Positions 8,670 through 16,215 of a DNA stretch of 64,000 nucleotides are shown in pieces. The stretch is from Saccharibacillus kuerlensis DSM 22868 (GTDB taxonomy: Bacteria; Bacillota; Bacilli; Paenibacillales; Paenibacillaceae). A program made the translations under genes and the position numbers. The DNA lies in contig NZ_KB899279.1 in the NCBI RefSeq assembly GCF_000378145.1, positions 233,064 to 297,063 of the forward strand, in the 5' to 3' direction. Under the pieces are notes generated by a model. The model was not told where the DNA came from and ran no database searches. It was given only the letters and a program-made list of their open reading frames with translations. Positions within the stretch are counted from its first letter, which is position 1. Each line of letters begins with the position of its first letter.

Positions 8670-10145
8670 CTACTCGGATTTTCCGTAGTCGTAAATTCCA
8701 CGGTAGGCGGCCGCCCGTCCGAACGCCTCACGATTAATCCGGTACGTTACCCGCTCATCCATGTCGATCTCCGTATTTCTGCCGAACAGCTCGTTTACCT
8801 GCACCGATTCCCGAATGATAAACTGATCTCCGGCATTCTTGTTATTGTCCCCCAGCACCAGACGAATCTTCTCGTAGTCTTCGTAAAAATACTCCTGCAG
8901 CAGCGGAATCACCGTATGCTCGAACAGATGCCCCAGCTTTTCCAGCGTCGGCTCTTGTCCCAGACCGAGGAAATACGCATGTCCCAGCATGTGCTCCCGA
9001 TCGTACAGAGCTTCGATTCTCCGGTTTATCATATCCAGCATTTGCGGGAAATCCAACTGCTCACCGACGACTCTCATCGCAGACAGCTGTTCCGGAACAG
9101 GCATCATCTCGGCAAAAGTAAAGCGCCGGCGCAGAGCGGTATCCAGACGGGCGATCGAGCGATCTGCCGTATTCATCGTTGCCAGCAGATAGACGTTGCC
9201 CGGTACGCCGAAAGATTCGCCGGAATACGGAAGCTGCAGCGTGATTGCTTCCGGCATGCCGAGACGCTTGGACGGTTCGATCAGCGTGATCAGCTCACCG
9301 AAGATCTTGGAGATGTTGCCGCGGTTGACTTCGTCGATAACGAAGACGTAATTGCGGTCGTTCTCGCGAATAGCGACATCCGTCTCGTTTCCGTCATGTT
9401 TTTCCGCAGCAGACCGTTCGTCTGTCAGAGGCTCCCCCGCAGCATCGCAAAACCGTTTAAAAATCCCCGGTGCGATCTCGTAGGAGACTTCGCCGGAAGT
9501 CGATTCCGGCTCTCTGTCGGCCATAACCGGCTTGATACCTTCCATAAATTCCTCGTACCCATAGGATTGATGGAAAGTCGTGAAAGCAATCTGTCCTGCT
9601 GTTTTGTAAGCCTCGTAGCGAGCTTTTACCGATTCATATCCGCTCTGCTGCGCTTCGTCCAGTACATCCTGAAGCGGCTTCTTCTCGATAATCGCTACCG
9701 AGTACAGCACGGTGTGATACGTTTTGCCTGTTCCTGGTGGGCCGTATAGGATGATGTTTTTGTCGAGCTGCGATAGATTCTCAGACGATTGAGCCGACTG
9801 CATAATAGAGGAATTCATTGCTCCACTCTCCTGCTCTTGTAGAAACTTTTCATAGCGGTCCAAGCCATTTTCAAAGTCCTTATTTTGGTTTTTACGATCG
9901 ATCTCTGCAAAATTCTCCGCTTGACGGATAAGCTTTTTAAGCTCCCTATAGCGTTCCAGGTCATCGACTTCGAACATATTGGTCACTGCCAAATCGGCGG
10001 AGTTTGTCAATTTATTTGCTGCACCAGCAAGAGCCGAAGCATAACTATTAATCGTTTTGCTAGCAAAAGACTTTCCACTACCATAAGTTTGGGTTTCCAT
10101 CCATTTTTTAAATTTCTCTCTACGCAGCCCCGCTTGCTCACTCAT
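8670..10145 (-). CDS. mcrB: McrB AAA+ GTPase of type IV restriction system
   Basis: 491-residue motor subunit. Walker A GPPGTGKT is at residues 135-142, Walker B is FVIDEVNRG, and the McrB GTPase signature MNTADRS is followed by ALRRRF (sensor/arginine region), as in E. coli McrB. The N-terminal 110 residues are not the classic DUF3578 methylcytosine reader. They resemble a helical module (FKKWMETQ...TINSYASAL) seen at the N-terminus of several restriction proteins, so the modification recognised may differ. It is the first gene of the operon, with GGAGAAGGAG before the ATG. The four-gene operon ends at the terminator at 6525-6556. Confidence 0.92.
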   Translation of the reverse strand: MSEQAGLRREKFKKWMETQTYGSGKSFASKTINSYASALAGAANKLTNSADLAVTNMFEVDDLERYRELKKLIRQAENFAEIDRKNQNKDFENGLDRYEKFLQEQESGAMNSSIMQSAQSSENLSQLDKNIILYGPPGTGKTYHTVLYSVAIIEKKPLQDVLDEAQQSGYESVKARYEAYKTAGQIAFTTFHQSYGYEEFMEGIKPVMADREPESTSGEVSYEIAPGIFKRFCDAAGEPLTDERSAAEKHDGNETDVAIRENDRNYVFVIDEVNRGNISKIFGELITLIEPSKRLGMPEAITLQLPYSGESFGVPGNVYLLATMNTADRSIARLDTALRRRFTFAEMMPVPEQLSAMRVVGEQLDFPQMLDMINRRIEALYDREHMLGHAYFLGLGQEPTLEKLGHLFEHTVIPLLQEYFYEDYEKIRLVLGDNNKNAGDQFIIRESVQVNELFGRNTEIDMDERVTYRINREAFGRAAAYRGIYDYGKSE

Positions 10146-10323
10146 ATTTTCTCCTTCTCCTTTTGCATCGATAGTCCTTAGCCTTTATGTATGACAAGCA
10201 TACTCTGTCCTTCCGTCACCCACCTACCACCAAACAAGTGTTCGAGACACCCCGCTGTCACAACTCCCCTTTACAATAAACTCACTAAGCCCATTCAAGC
10301 CTAAATAGAGGAGAGATTCAGAG

Positions 10324-10457
10324 ATGAAATATATCGTATTCGACCTGGAATTCACTGTTCTTCGCACGCAAAGCATCTGGCAGAAACGCTGGAGATCGGA
10401 GCGATCGAGCTTGTTCAAAACAAATTTTCAATAGTCACTGATCTCTATACGGCTTCC
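10324..10457 (+). pseudogene. frameshifted N-terminal fragment of a DEDDh exonuclease
   Basis: Has a ribosome site (GAGGAGAG) and ATG, and begins MKYIVFDLEFTVLRTQ, the first DEDD exonuclease motif (Asp-x-Glu). It then loses frame. In the next frame the expected continuation LAETLEIGAIELV appears, so one missing A in the run near 10370 explains the break. The similarity ends about 14 bases before the direct repeat at 10471, so the rest of the gene is gone. It resembles the start of the intact exonuclease at 25996-26841. Confidence 0.75.
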
Positions 10458-10470
10458 AAATATATATGTG

Positions 10471-10501
10471 ATTGTAACTTGCTTAGCTATATATGGGAAC
10501 T
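10471..10501 (+). repeat. right copy of 31-bp imperfect direct repeat
   Basis: Second copy of the element at 6379-6409: ATTGTAACTTGCTTAGC, 9 less conserved bases, then GGAACT. It lies between the truncated exonuclease fragment and the small membrane-protein cluster, marking the right edge of the McrBC segment. Confidence 0.75.
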
Positions 10502-10571
10502 CTGTATATCAGTCTTTCTTTTTCCGTAATGAATTCACTTGTGCAGACGTTTATCTTGTAGAGGTGATTTC

Positions 10572-10943
10572 ATGGAAAACTACTGGAGTCTTTTCGTTTT
10601 TCTAATCATTGTTACTTCCCGGTCCTTATTCACTTGGCGGATCGTGCGCGGTGAAGATCGGCGGACGCTGATGGATCTGGATAATGTGAAACCGCGTATG
10701 TATTCACTTGGCATCAGCCTCGCACTGCTTGTAGGGCTTGGCTTTTTAGTCTTTTACGCTGGAAACGAACCTTACTTCTTGGGTCTGGCTCTCGGCATCT
10801 TCGCTTTGTTCGGCCTGTCGCATGCTTTACTGGAAAAGAAATATCTGCCGCATACCCGAAGACATGTCGCAACATTGCTGTCAGTAAGCGTAGGGGTTGT
10901 CGCGATTCCCGTCTTTTACCTGCTGTTTAGCCAAATGGCTTAG
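10572..10943 (+). CDS. small membrane protein, DUF4181-like
   Basis: 123-residue integral membrane protein with about four hydrophobic segments: one at the N-terminus (FVFLIIVTSRSLF), two in the middle and one at the C-terminus. Conserved-looking IVRGEDRR and RRHVATL motifs sit at the cytoplasmic edges. The layout resembles the Bacillus DUF4181 family. The start was set to the ATG at 10572, which has GAGGTG at good spacing; an upstream in-frame ATG at 10539 does not. It is the first of a cluster of similar small proteins running to 11658 and is a distant paralogue of the protein at 11308. Function unknown. Confidence 0.75.
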   Translation: MENYWSLFVFLIIVTSRSLFTWRIVRGEDRRTLMDLDNVKPRMYSLGISLALLVGLGFLVFYAGNEPYFLGLALGIFALFGLSHALLEKKYLPHTRRHVATLLSVSVGVVAIPVFYLLFSQMA

Positions 10944-10958
10944 AGAGGAGTAATTGCA

Positions 10959-11099
10959 TTGAATCTGAAAAAAGTGCTGTTCTACGTAGTCGGTCTGTGT
11001 CTGCTGGGGATGCTTATATACACCGGTTAGGTCAGTGTGGTATCGCAAGATCCGGAAGCGCAGCCTCATATGACCCGTACGGAAGAAAGTAACGAGTAA
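10959..11099 (+). pseudogene. one-TM peptide gene interrupted by in-frame TAG
   Basis: After a GAGAGGAG ribosome site, a TTG opens a 23-codon membrane peptide (MNLKKVLFYVVG...LIYTG) ending in TAG at 11028. The same frame continues as a polar tail (SQDPEAQPHMTRTEES) to TAA at 11097. One 46-residue protein with an N-terminal membrane anchor and charged tail was probably interrupted by a point mutation. A functional 23-residue peptide or amber read-through are less likely alternatives. It sits 15 bases after the preceding membrane-protein gene. Confidence 0.5.
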
Positions 11100-11131
11100 A
11101 TGCCGAACTTAAAAATCAGGGAGGAAAACAG

Positions 11132-11374
11132 ATGCTGACTGCTCCTATTATCGTTCTGGTTCTGGGCTGTCTGCTGATCATTCTGCTCGCGAACGTTATC
11201 CTTCCCCGCTATTTCGTGACAGGCGAAGATCAGCGCGCACTGAGCGATATGCCTCGCTTGAAGGGATATATGCAGGGCGAAATTCACCAGAAAGGAGACA
11301 AAAGGCCATGTCCAATCAACTTCTCTTATTCCTTTCTATACTTACCTTGGTCGGCTCTCTGCTCCGTATGCTGA
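11132..11374 (+). CDS. small membrane protein, truncated paralogue
   Basis: 80 residues with one strong N-terminal membrane helix (IIVLVLGCLLIILLANVIL), then RYFVTGEDQRALSDMPRLKGYM, which parallels RIVRGEDRRTLMDLDNVKPRMY in the protein at 10572. The last 25 residues overlap the next gene in another frame and look unrelated. It therefore reads as a family member that lost its C-terminal three helices. GGGAGG precedes the ATG. Same operon as its neighbours. Confidence 0.55.
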   Translation: MLTAPIIVLVLGCLLIILLANVILPRYFVTGEDQRALSDMPRLKGYMQGEIHQKGDKRPCPINFSYSFLYLPWSALCSVC

Positions 11375-11658
11375 TTGTGCGGGGCAAGCCCGAGTTTGAA
11401 CACGATCGAGATAAGTACCGCTACTACTTCATGACCGCTCTCTCCGCTCTTCCTGCCATCCCTGCTTTTTTCCTGATTCTCGGATCATCGGACATGACGG
11501 TATGGACCCCGGCGCTCAGCCTTCTGGCCCTGTCGATGGTGCTGAACGCGGGAGTGGAACGTCACTTTGTGAGAGAAACACGGCAGCACTGGGTGACGAT
11601 GAGCATGGCGATCCTACTGATCGGCTCCGCCGGTGTATTTCATTGGATGTACCTCTGA
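11308..11658 (+). CDS. small membrane protein, DUF4181-like
   Basis: 116-residue membrane protein with about four hydrophobic segments and the motifs LIVRGKPEF and ERHFVRETRQHW. These parallel the IVRGEDRR and KKYLPHTRRHVAT regions of the protein at 10572, so the two are diverged paralogues. GAAAGGAGA precedes the ATG. The start overlaps the preceding reading frame by 67 bases. The cluster ends at a strong terminator at 11704. Function unknown. Confidence 0.75.
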   Translation: MSNQLLLFLSILTLVGSLLRMLIVRGKPEFEHDRDKYRYYFMTALSALPAIPAFFLILGSSDMTVWTPALSLLALSMVLNAGVERHFVRETRQHWVTMSMAILLIGSAGVFHWMYL

Positions 11659-11703
11659 GGCTAGGCTTTCAATTTCAAGTTCTAACTTCCAACCTCTAAA
11701 CAC

Positions 11704-11743
11704 AAAAAGCCCGCTGCCGAAGATCTCGGTTAGCGGGCTTTTT
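11704..11743 (+). terminator. bidirectional terminator after membrane-protein cluster
   Basis: AAAAAGCCCGCT pairs with AGCGGGCTTTTT around a loop that itself contains CCGA/TCGG. U-runs on both strands make it usable in both directions. Confidence 0.85.
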
Positions 11744-11810
11744 GCGGTTTATGGGATTTCTTACTTTTCGGTGTGCAAAGATTACAGCATGAATGCTATG
11801 GACACCTAAT

Positions 11811-11934
11811 AAGGATGCTTACTACGGATACTTAGTCAGACGCTTAGTGCAGATGCCCAGTAAAGACGCTTAGTAAAGATAGTTAAGAAAGAGGCTCAGT
11901 ACCGGCGCTCAGTAAGAACACTCATTACGCATAC
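11811..11934 (+). repeat. degenerate tandem repeat, about 13-bp period
   Basis: About nine diverged copies of a unit like GCTTAGTAAAGAT fill the space between the terminator and the chemotaxis receptor stop codon. No coding signal in either strand. Confidence 0.6.
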
Positions 11935-13443
11935 TTAGGCTTCCAGCACCTGCTGCGTATTCGATTCATCGGAATCTTCGCCAACCATGCTGCGCAGTGC
12001 CGTTTCGTTGTGACGGATACGCTTCAGGATTTCACCGTTTTTGCTGACCAGTTCGATCAGCGAAGCGGAGACCTGCTCCAGCGCTGCGGTGGACTGCTCG
12101 CTGATTGCTGCCAGACTTTCGGAGGAACGTTCCACTTCTTCAGACGAAGCGCGAACGTTGCCGATCAGGCCGTCGTAATGAACAACCGACTGACCTACTT
12201 CTTTAACAGCCGATGTGATGGAAGTGAAGACGGTACGCGTTTCTTCCACCATGCCCATGCACTCCTGCATCCGGACAGCGATAGACTGCATGTTGCGCTT
12301 GGTGCTGTCCGAATGGCCGCCGACCAGGGAAAGATTACCTGAGATCTGCTCAGCCGCTCTTGCCGACAGATCGGCCAGCTTGCGAATCTCACCTGCAACA
12401 ACCGAGAAGCCGCGTCCGAATTCTCCGGCACGAGCCGCTTCGATGCTGGCGTTAAGCGACAGCAGATTGGTCTGCGAAGAGATTTCCTGAATAGTGCCGA
12501 TCAGCTGCGACGAAACGGATACCTGCTCGGCCAGCTGGTTAACTTCTTCCGCTGCGGCTTGCACTTGAGTCTCGAACTCGCCGATCAGGCGGTACAGCCC
12601 GTCAACGATCTCGTCGCCTCTGTGAGACGAATCCGCTGCCGTTTCGCTCTTCTCGCGCAGTTGACGTACCGATTCCAGCATACCGCCAAGCTCTTGTCCG
12701 CTGACCCGGATTGATTCGGTTACGCTGCTCAGCAGCTCATTTTGCGATACGGCGCCCTGCGTGACTTCCTGCACCGCAATGTTCATCTCATCGAATGAAG
12801 TGGCATTCTCTTCGCTGCTCATCGAGACGGCTTCCATGTTTTCCGAAACGACCCGTACATTTTCGCGCAGACTCGCGCTCTGTCGTTCCGTTTTCTCCAG
12901 CAGTTCCTGTGTCTGCTGCTGCTGCTCGGCAATCTGTGCCAGCATCCGATCGGCGATCTTCTGGAAGTTGGTCAAGATAACGATGATAATAATGAAGAAG
13001 AACAAATGCGCGATGATCTGGTCTTTACCCAGGCCATAAGCATCGCCTTTGTAGATATAAGCGGCCAACAGCATCGCTGCTCCTACAAATCCGGTATACA
13101 TCGGTCCACGCTGCATATAGACAAGGGACAGCACGAGCAGCAGATAGACGGTTACGATATTGACCATGCTCGGTACTACGATGAAAGCGGCCGTATGGCT
13201 GATCGCGACCATCGATAGGGACACGTAAGCGATAGCCCGTTCTTTTTTGCGTCCGAAATGCATGATCCCGATGATAGCAATTGTAAGGAGATCACCAGTA
13301 ATCAGCGTATACCGCCCTACAGGGTCAATATCGACGACCATGTACAAGAGAAGTGCCAGTATTACCGTAATAAGCAGCGAGTAAAATACGAGCCGGTTTT
13401 TGAGACGCATATCTTCGTAACGCAGTTGATTCCAATCTTTCAT
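11935..13443 (-). CDS. methyl-accepting chemotaxis protein with six-TM sensor
   Basis: 502-residue chemoreceptor. The N-terminal 175 residues form about six transmembrane helices without an extracellular ligand domain, so it probably senses through the membrane or binds small hydrophobic cues. A coiled coil and MCP signalling domain follow, with the hairpin-tip region [20 protein letters not shown] contacting CheA/CheW. There is no HAMP domain. The start was set at the ATG at 13443, preceded by AAGGATG; an in-frame TTG at 13473 lies upstream of that ribosome site. A sigma-D-like promoter is at 13486-13513. No chemotaxis operon genes are adjacent. Confidence 0.9.
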   Translation of the reverse strand: MKDWNQLRYEDMRLKNRLVFYSLLITVILALLLYMVVDIDPVGRYTLITGDLLTIAIIGIMHFGRKKERAIAYVSLSMVAISHTAAFIVVPSMVNIVTVYLLLVLSLVYMQRGPMYTGFVGAAMLLAAYIYKGDAYGLGKDQIIAHLFFFIIIIVILTNFQKIADRMLAQIAEQQQQTQELLEKTERQSASLRENVRVVSENMEAVSMSSEENATSFDEMNIAVQEVTQGAVSQNELLSSVTESIRVSGQELGGMLESVRQLREKSETAADSSHRGDEIVDGLYRLIGEFETQVQAAAEEVNQLAEQVSVSSQLIGTIQEISSQTNLLSLNASIEAARAGEFGRGFSVVAGEIRKLADLSARAAEQISGNLSLVGGHSDSTKRNMQSIAVRMQECMGMVEETRTVFTSITSAVKEVGQSVVHYDGLIGNVRASSEEVERSSESLAAISEQSTAALEQVSASLIELVSKNGEILKRIRHNETALRSMVGEDSDESNTQQVLEA

Positions 13444-13485
13444 CACGTTCACATCCTTAAAAAATTTTCGCAACTATTTATTTGT

Positions 13486-13513
13486 TTATCGGCATAAATA
13501 CCTACTAATATTA
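13486..13513 (-). promoter_or_regulatory. sigma-D-like promoter of chemoreceptor
   Basis: Minus strand reads TAAT, 16 bases, GCCGATAA, close to the sigma-D consensus (TAAA-N15-GCCGATAT). The receptor gene at 23647 carries the same arrangement. Confidence 0.55.
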
Positions 13514-13629
13514 GCCTACAGTTCTACGACTATCGGATTACTGCAGTTTTCGTTTCGCTTAAATGGGAGCCTTTTGACCAGCAGCGGCAGCTCACACACC
13601 TGATAAAGGATAAGAGATCAGGATATGCC

Positions 13630-13667
13630 AAAAAAACGCCTTCGGCTGCAGGCCGAAAGGCGTTTTT
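13630..13667 (-). terminator. terminator after phosphodiester glycosidase gene
   Basis: ACGCCTTCGGC / GCCGAAAGGCGT hairpin flanked by A- and T-runs, 15 bases beyond the stop at 13682. Confidence 0.85.
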
Positions 13668-13681
13668 CGTATTCCTATTTT

Positions 13682-14845
13682 TTACTTTTTCACCTTCACC
13701 AACAGTGCATTGCTGACCTGGCGGCCCGGTTTTGTCACATATTTGCCGTTCACATACAGTCCGGTTGAAGCTCCGCCGTCCAGATTCATCGCTTGATAGG
13801 CACCAACCTTCTTCATGATCTGCGTCAGCTGCGAGATCGTAGGTCCGTTGACCGTCAGGAGGATCAGCTCATGATTGCGGGTAATGCCGATCGCACTGCG
13901 CGTAGCGCCGCCTTTCAGAATCTTGGGGTCCCGGAAACCTTCGGCCTTGGGATTGAGCGCGACCCTGCCGTCTTTGAGCAGAATCGGTCCCGCCTGCAGG
14001 CCTCCTTCTACAAGACCCGCATCGTACGCCGCCCCGAAGCCAAGACCCGGAATCAGCCGCGTAATCTGATTAGTATCATAAGCAAAAACGGTCAGATTCG
14101 TACCGCCATTAACAAACTTCACGTCTCCTTTGCTGACCAGATAGCCGTATGGCGCTTTGTACGCGTCTTTGGTATAAGCATTGAAATAGGTGCCGTTGAT
14201 CGCCGCATAAGCGCCGTTTTGTACCGCTATTTTGTTCAGATGCTGCACAGCGCCTACCTTATGATTGGCAAAAGCAGCGTCCAGCGATACCCGCGGGTGC
14301 ATCAGCTGCACGGTGACGACGTTGGCGCGGAACGCAGAATTTCCGATGTAGAACACCTTCTGACGGTAGCGCACCGGCTTGTTCGTTAGCGATCCTCGTT
14401 TGATAATCGGCAGATCCATTTTTTTCTCGCCACTTGTAATACGCATCGAAGAAATGGAATTTTCCCACTTCAGCCCCAGCCCCAAATGTGTGGCGAGCAG
14501 GCCGAGTGGAACATAGGTAACTCCACGTTCGTTGAACGGTGCCGCGTCAACTTTAACCGGTTGGCCGTTGACGGATGCCTTCTTTTTGCCGCTGTATAAC
14601 GTAATCTTCTTCTTGTTTTTCACAATATCGATCTTGCCTGATGCCGTCCAGTTCACTTGAGCTCCCGAAAGTTTGCCCAGCGCACGGATCGGCACGTACG
14701 TCCGCCCCGCTGCAGGGTCCGAATATCCAAATGTTTTAGGCGAAGCCGCTGCGGCGGCCGTTCCTGCAGTTCCCGGTACCGTTCCGATCATCATTGTGCC
14801 TGCCGCCAGCGCCACCGCCAGCAGCATTTTCAGTCCTTTTCCCAC
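13682..14845 (-). CDS. exported stalk-domain / phosphodiester glycosidase (NAGPA-like) protein
   Basis: 387-residue secreted protein. A signal peptide (basic start, then LLAVALAAGTMMIG... and an Ala-rich cleavage region) is followed by a copper amine oxidase N-terminal-like 'stalk' domain at about 40-135 (TYVPIRALGKLSG, GVTYVPLGLLA). The C-terminal half matches the NAGPA/DUF2233 phosphodiester glycosidase fold: AAINGTYFN, GGTNLTV, SAIGITRNHELILLTV and the hallmark AMNLDGGASTGLYV. Members remove sugars from phosphodiester-linked glycans, so a role in cell-envelope turnover is likely. GTG start with AAAAGGGG upstream. Stalk fusions to such enzymes are usual in Paenibacillaceae. Confidence 0.88.
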   Translation of the reverse strand: MGKGLKMLLAVALAAGTMMIGTVPGTAGTAAAAASPKTFGYSDPAAGRTYVPIRALGKLSGAQVNWTASGKIDIVKNKKKITLYSGKKKASVNGQPVKVDAAPFNERGVTYVPLGLLATHLGLGLKWENSISSMRITSGEKKMDLPIIKRGSLTNKPVRYRQKVFYIGNSAFRANVVTVQLMHPRVSLDAAFANHKVGAVQHLNKIAVQNGAYAAINGTYFNAYTKDAYKAPYGYLVSKGDVKFVNGGTNLTVFAYDTNQITRLIPGLGFGAAYDAGLVEGGLQAGPILLKDGRVALNPKAEGFRDPKILKGGATRSAIGITRNHELILLTVNGPTISQLTQIMKKVGAYQAMNLDGGASTGLYVNGKYVTKPGRQVSNALLVKVKK

Positions 14846-14974
14846 TATGAATATCCCCTTTTATGTCATTCTCCCGCTTGGAAGATCCTGATTTTGCTTT
14901 CTTTATCTATATCTGTTTCCCGCAGCCCAGAATGAAGCTTTTACGAAAAAACCCTATTTAAATGTTGCGGAGAT

Positions 14975-15166
14975 ATGAAGAGAGATATTGCGAAAAAGGT
15001 TGTGGAAAAGACTGTGGAAGCATTGGCAGAAAACATGGGAAGAAATCCTGTGATTCATACTGTGAAAAGTGCTGCGAAAAGTAATGCCAAATACAATGTG
15101 AAAGGTAGTACGGAATGTAAGGCAAGATGTAATGTGAAAAGTAATGCGAAAAAGAAACAATCTTAG
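14975..15166 (+). repeat. degenerate repeat with open frame, doubtful gene
   Basis: A 63-codon open frame built from near-repeats of 'GTGAAAAGTAATGCGAAA' gives a Lys/Asn/Ala-rich product (VKSAAKSNAK, VKSNAKKK). No ribosome site was seen before the ATG. The periodicity is at DNA level and resembles other decayed intergenic repeats in this window, so I treat it as repeat DNA. Confidence 0.4.
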
Positions 15167-15247
15167 GCGTAACTTTTACAGACGACGATGGGTTAATGAA
15201 TATAAAGAACCTTTATTTGGAATTTTTCGATTGAGGAGGAGATTAGT

Positions 15248-15579
15248 GTGAGTAGAATGAATGGAGCGAGCCTGGAAGACGGAGCGGGCTTAGGAAATCG
15301 ATTCGGCTTGATGAACCGGCGCAACCGAAGGAACTTGTTGAAGGACAGTCCGGAATTCGAAACCATTCAGGCGGAATATGAGCAGCTCTGGATCGAAATG
15401 CAGGAAGCCGACGCGGAAAAAGTGTCTCGGATGCTGGAACGCAGCCGCCGGGGCGCCGTCTGATCGAAACGCTGAAGCCGCTGCGCACCCATCTGCTGTG
15501 GGCGATTCCGCTCGGTACGGCGACCGTAGTCAGCGCGTCTTATCTGGTATTTATTTTTGTGTCGCTGTGGGTGGAGTAA
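15248..15579 (+). pseudogene. frameshifted small membrane-anchored protein
   Basis: A GTG after GAGGAGGAG opens a 71-codon frame rich in Arg, Glu and Asn, ending in TGA at 15461. In another frame the sequence goes straight on as RLIETLKPLRTHLLWAIPLG and a hydrophobic segment (SASYLVFIFVSLWVE), ending at 15579 just before a terminator. A one-event frameshift in the GC-rich CGCCGCCGGGGCG stretch would restore one protein of about 110 residues with a C-terminal membrane anchor. A sequencing error is equally possible. Family not recognised. Confidence 0.6.
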
Positions 15580-15590
15580 AAAAGCGCGAG

Positions 15591-15627
15591 AAACCCGGCT
15601 GCATATTGATTCTGCGGCCGGGTTTTT
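15591..15627 (+). terminator. terminator after frameshifted membrane gene
   Basis: AAACCCGGCTGC / GCGGCCGGGTTTTT hairpin with a U-run on the plus strand, 12 bases after the stop at 15579. Confidence 0.8.
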
Positions 15628-15634
15628 CGTTCAG

Positions 15635-15825
15635 GCAGAGTAGAGTGCGGAATGCGGAGTGGAATGCTGGATTACCGAGTGTGATATTGAAATGCCGAGT
15701 GGAACTGCTGAGTTGCAGAGTCGAATGCCGGAATGCGAGTAAAATGTTGAATTGCCGAGTGCGATACCGAAATGCGAGCAAAATGCTGGATTCCATAGCG
15801 TAATATCGGATTGCCGAGCTAAACT
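15635..15825 (+). repeat. degenerate tandem repeat, about 16-bp period
   Basis: About a dozen diverged copies of GAATGCCGAGTG-like units. Frames are open on both strands only because of the periodicity. Confidence 0.65.
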
Positions 15826-15841
15826 AAATTTGTGAGAAACA

Positions 15842-16075
15842 AAATAAGTGCAGGAGTACACTTATTTTAGGCCATTAGCTCTCCACAGACAAAATAAGTG
15901 CTCAGATACAATTAATTTACTACCAAACGTTAAAAATGCCGAAATAATCAGGAAATAAGTGTATCTACACACTTATTCGGCTGAAATGGTGACATATCGC
16001 TTAAATAAGTGTATCCACGCACTTATTTGGTCAAAATGGTGATGCAGCTGCCCAATTACACGTATCTGTGCGATT
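15842..16075 (+). repeat. 26-bp palindrome family, cluster A (four copies plus a relic)
   Basis: Copies at 15842, 15892, 15953 and 16003, each AAATAAGTG, 8 variable bases, then CACTTATTT or a close variant (CAATTAATT at 15909). A decayed fifth copy is near 16052. Spacing is mostly 50 bases. Same family as 21001-21187, 33866-34052, 54517-54534 and 63856-63992. Confidence 0.85.
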
Positions 16076-16123
16076 TTTTTGTTCAGACTAATGTGACAGA
16101 TTAGAAAGCGCATGGCAAAGCAC

Positions 16124-16163
16124 GAAAAAACCAGCTCCAGAATAATCTGAAGCCGGTTTTTTT
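16124..16163 (-). terminator. terminator after aldo/keto reductase
   Basis: AAAAAACCAGCTCCAG / CTGAAGCCGGTTTTTTT hairpin with runs on both sides, 50 bases past the reductase stop. Probably also works from the left. Confidence 0.7.
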
Positions 16164-16215
16164 GTTATGCCAAGTTTGTGGTTGAAGACGAATCGGCGAT
16201 CAGCTTCCCTGCTGC

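Noticed and set aside
15842..16075. Regularly spaced short repeats that look like a CRISPR array
   Set aside because: Repeats vary in sequence, are themselves palindromes with variable centres, flip orientation in other clusters, and no cas genes are present.
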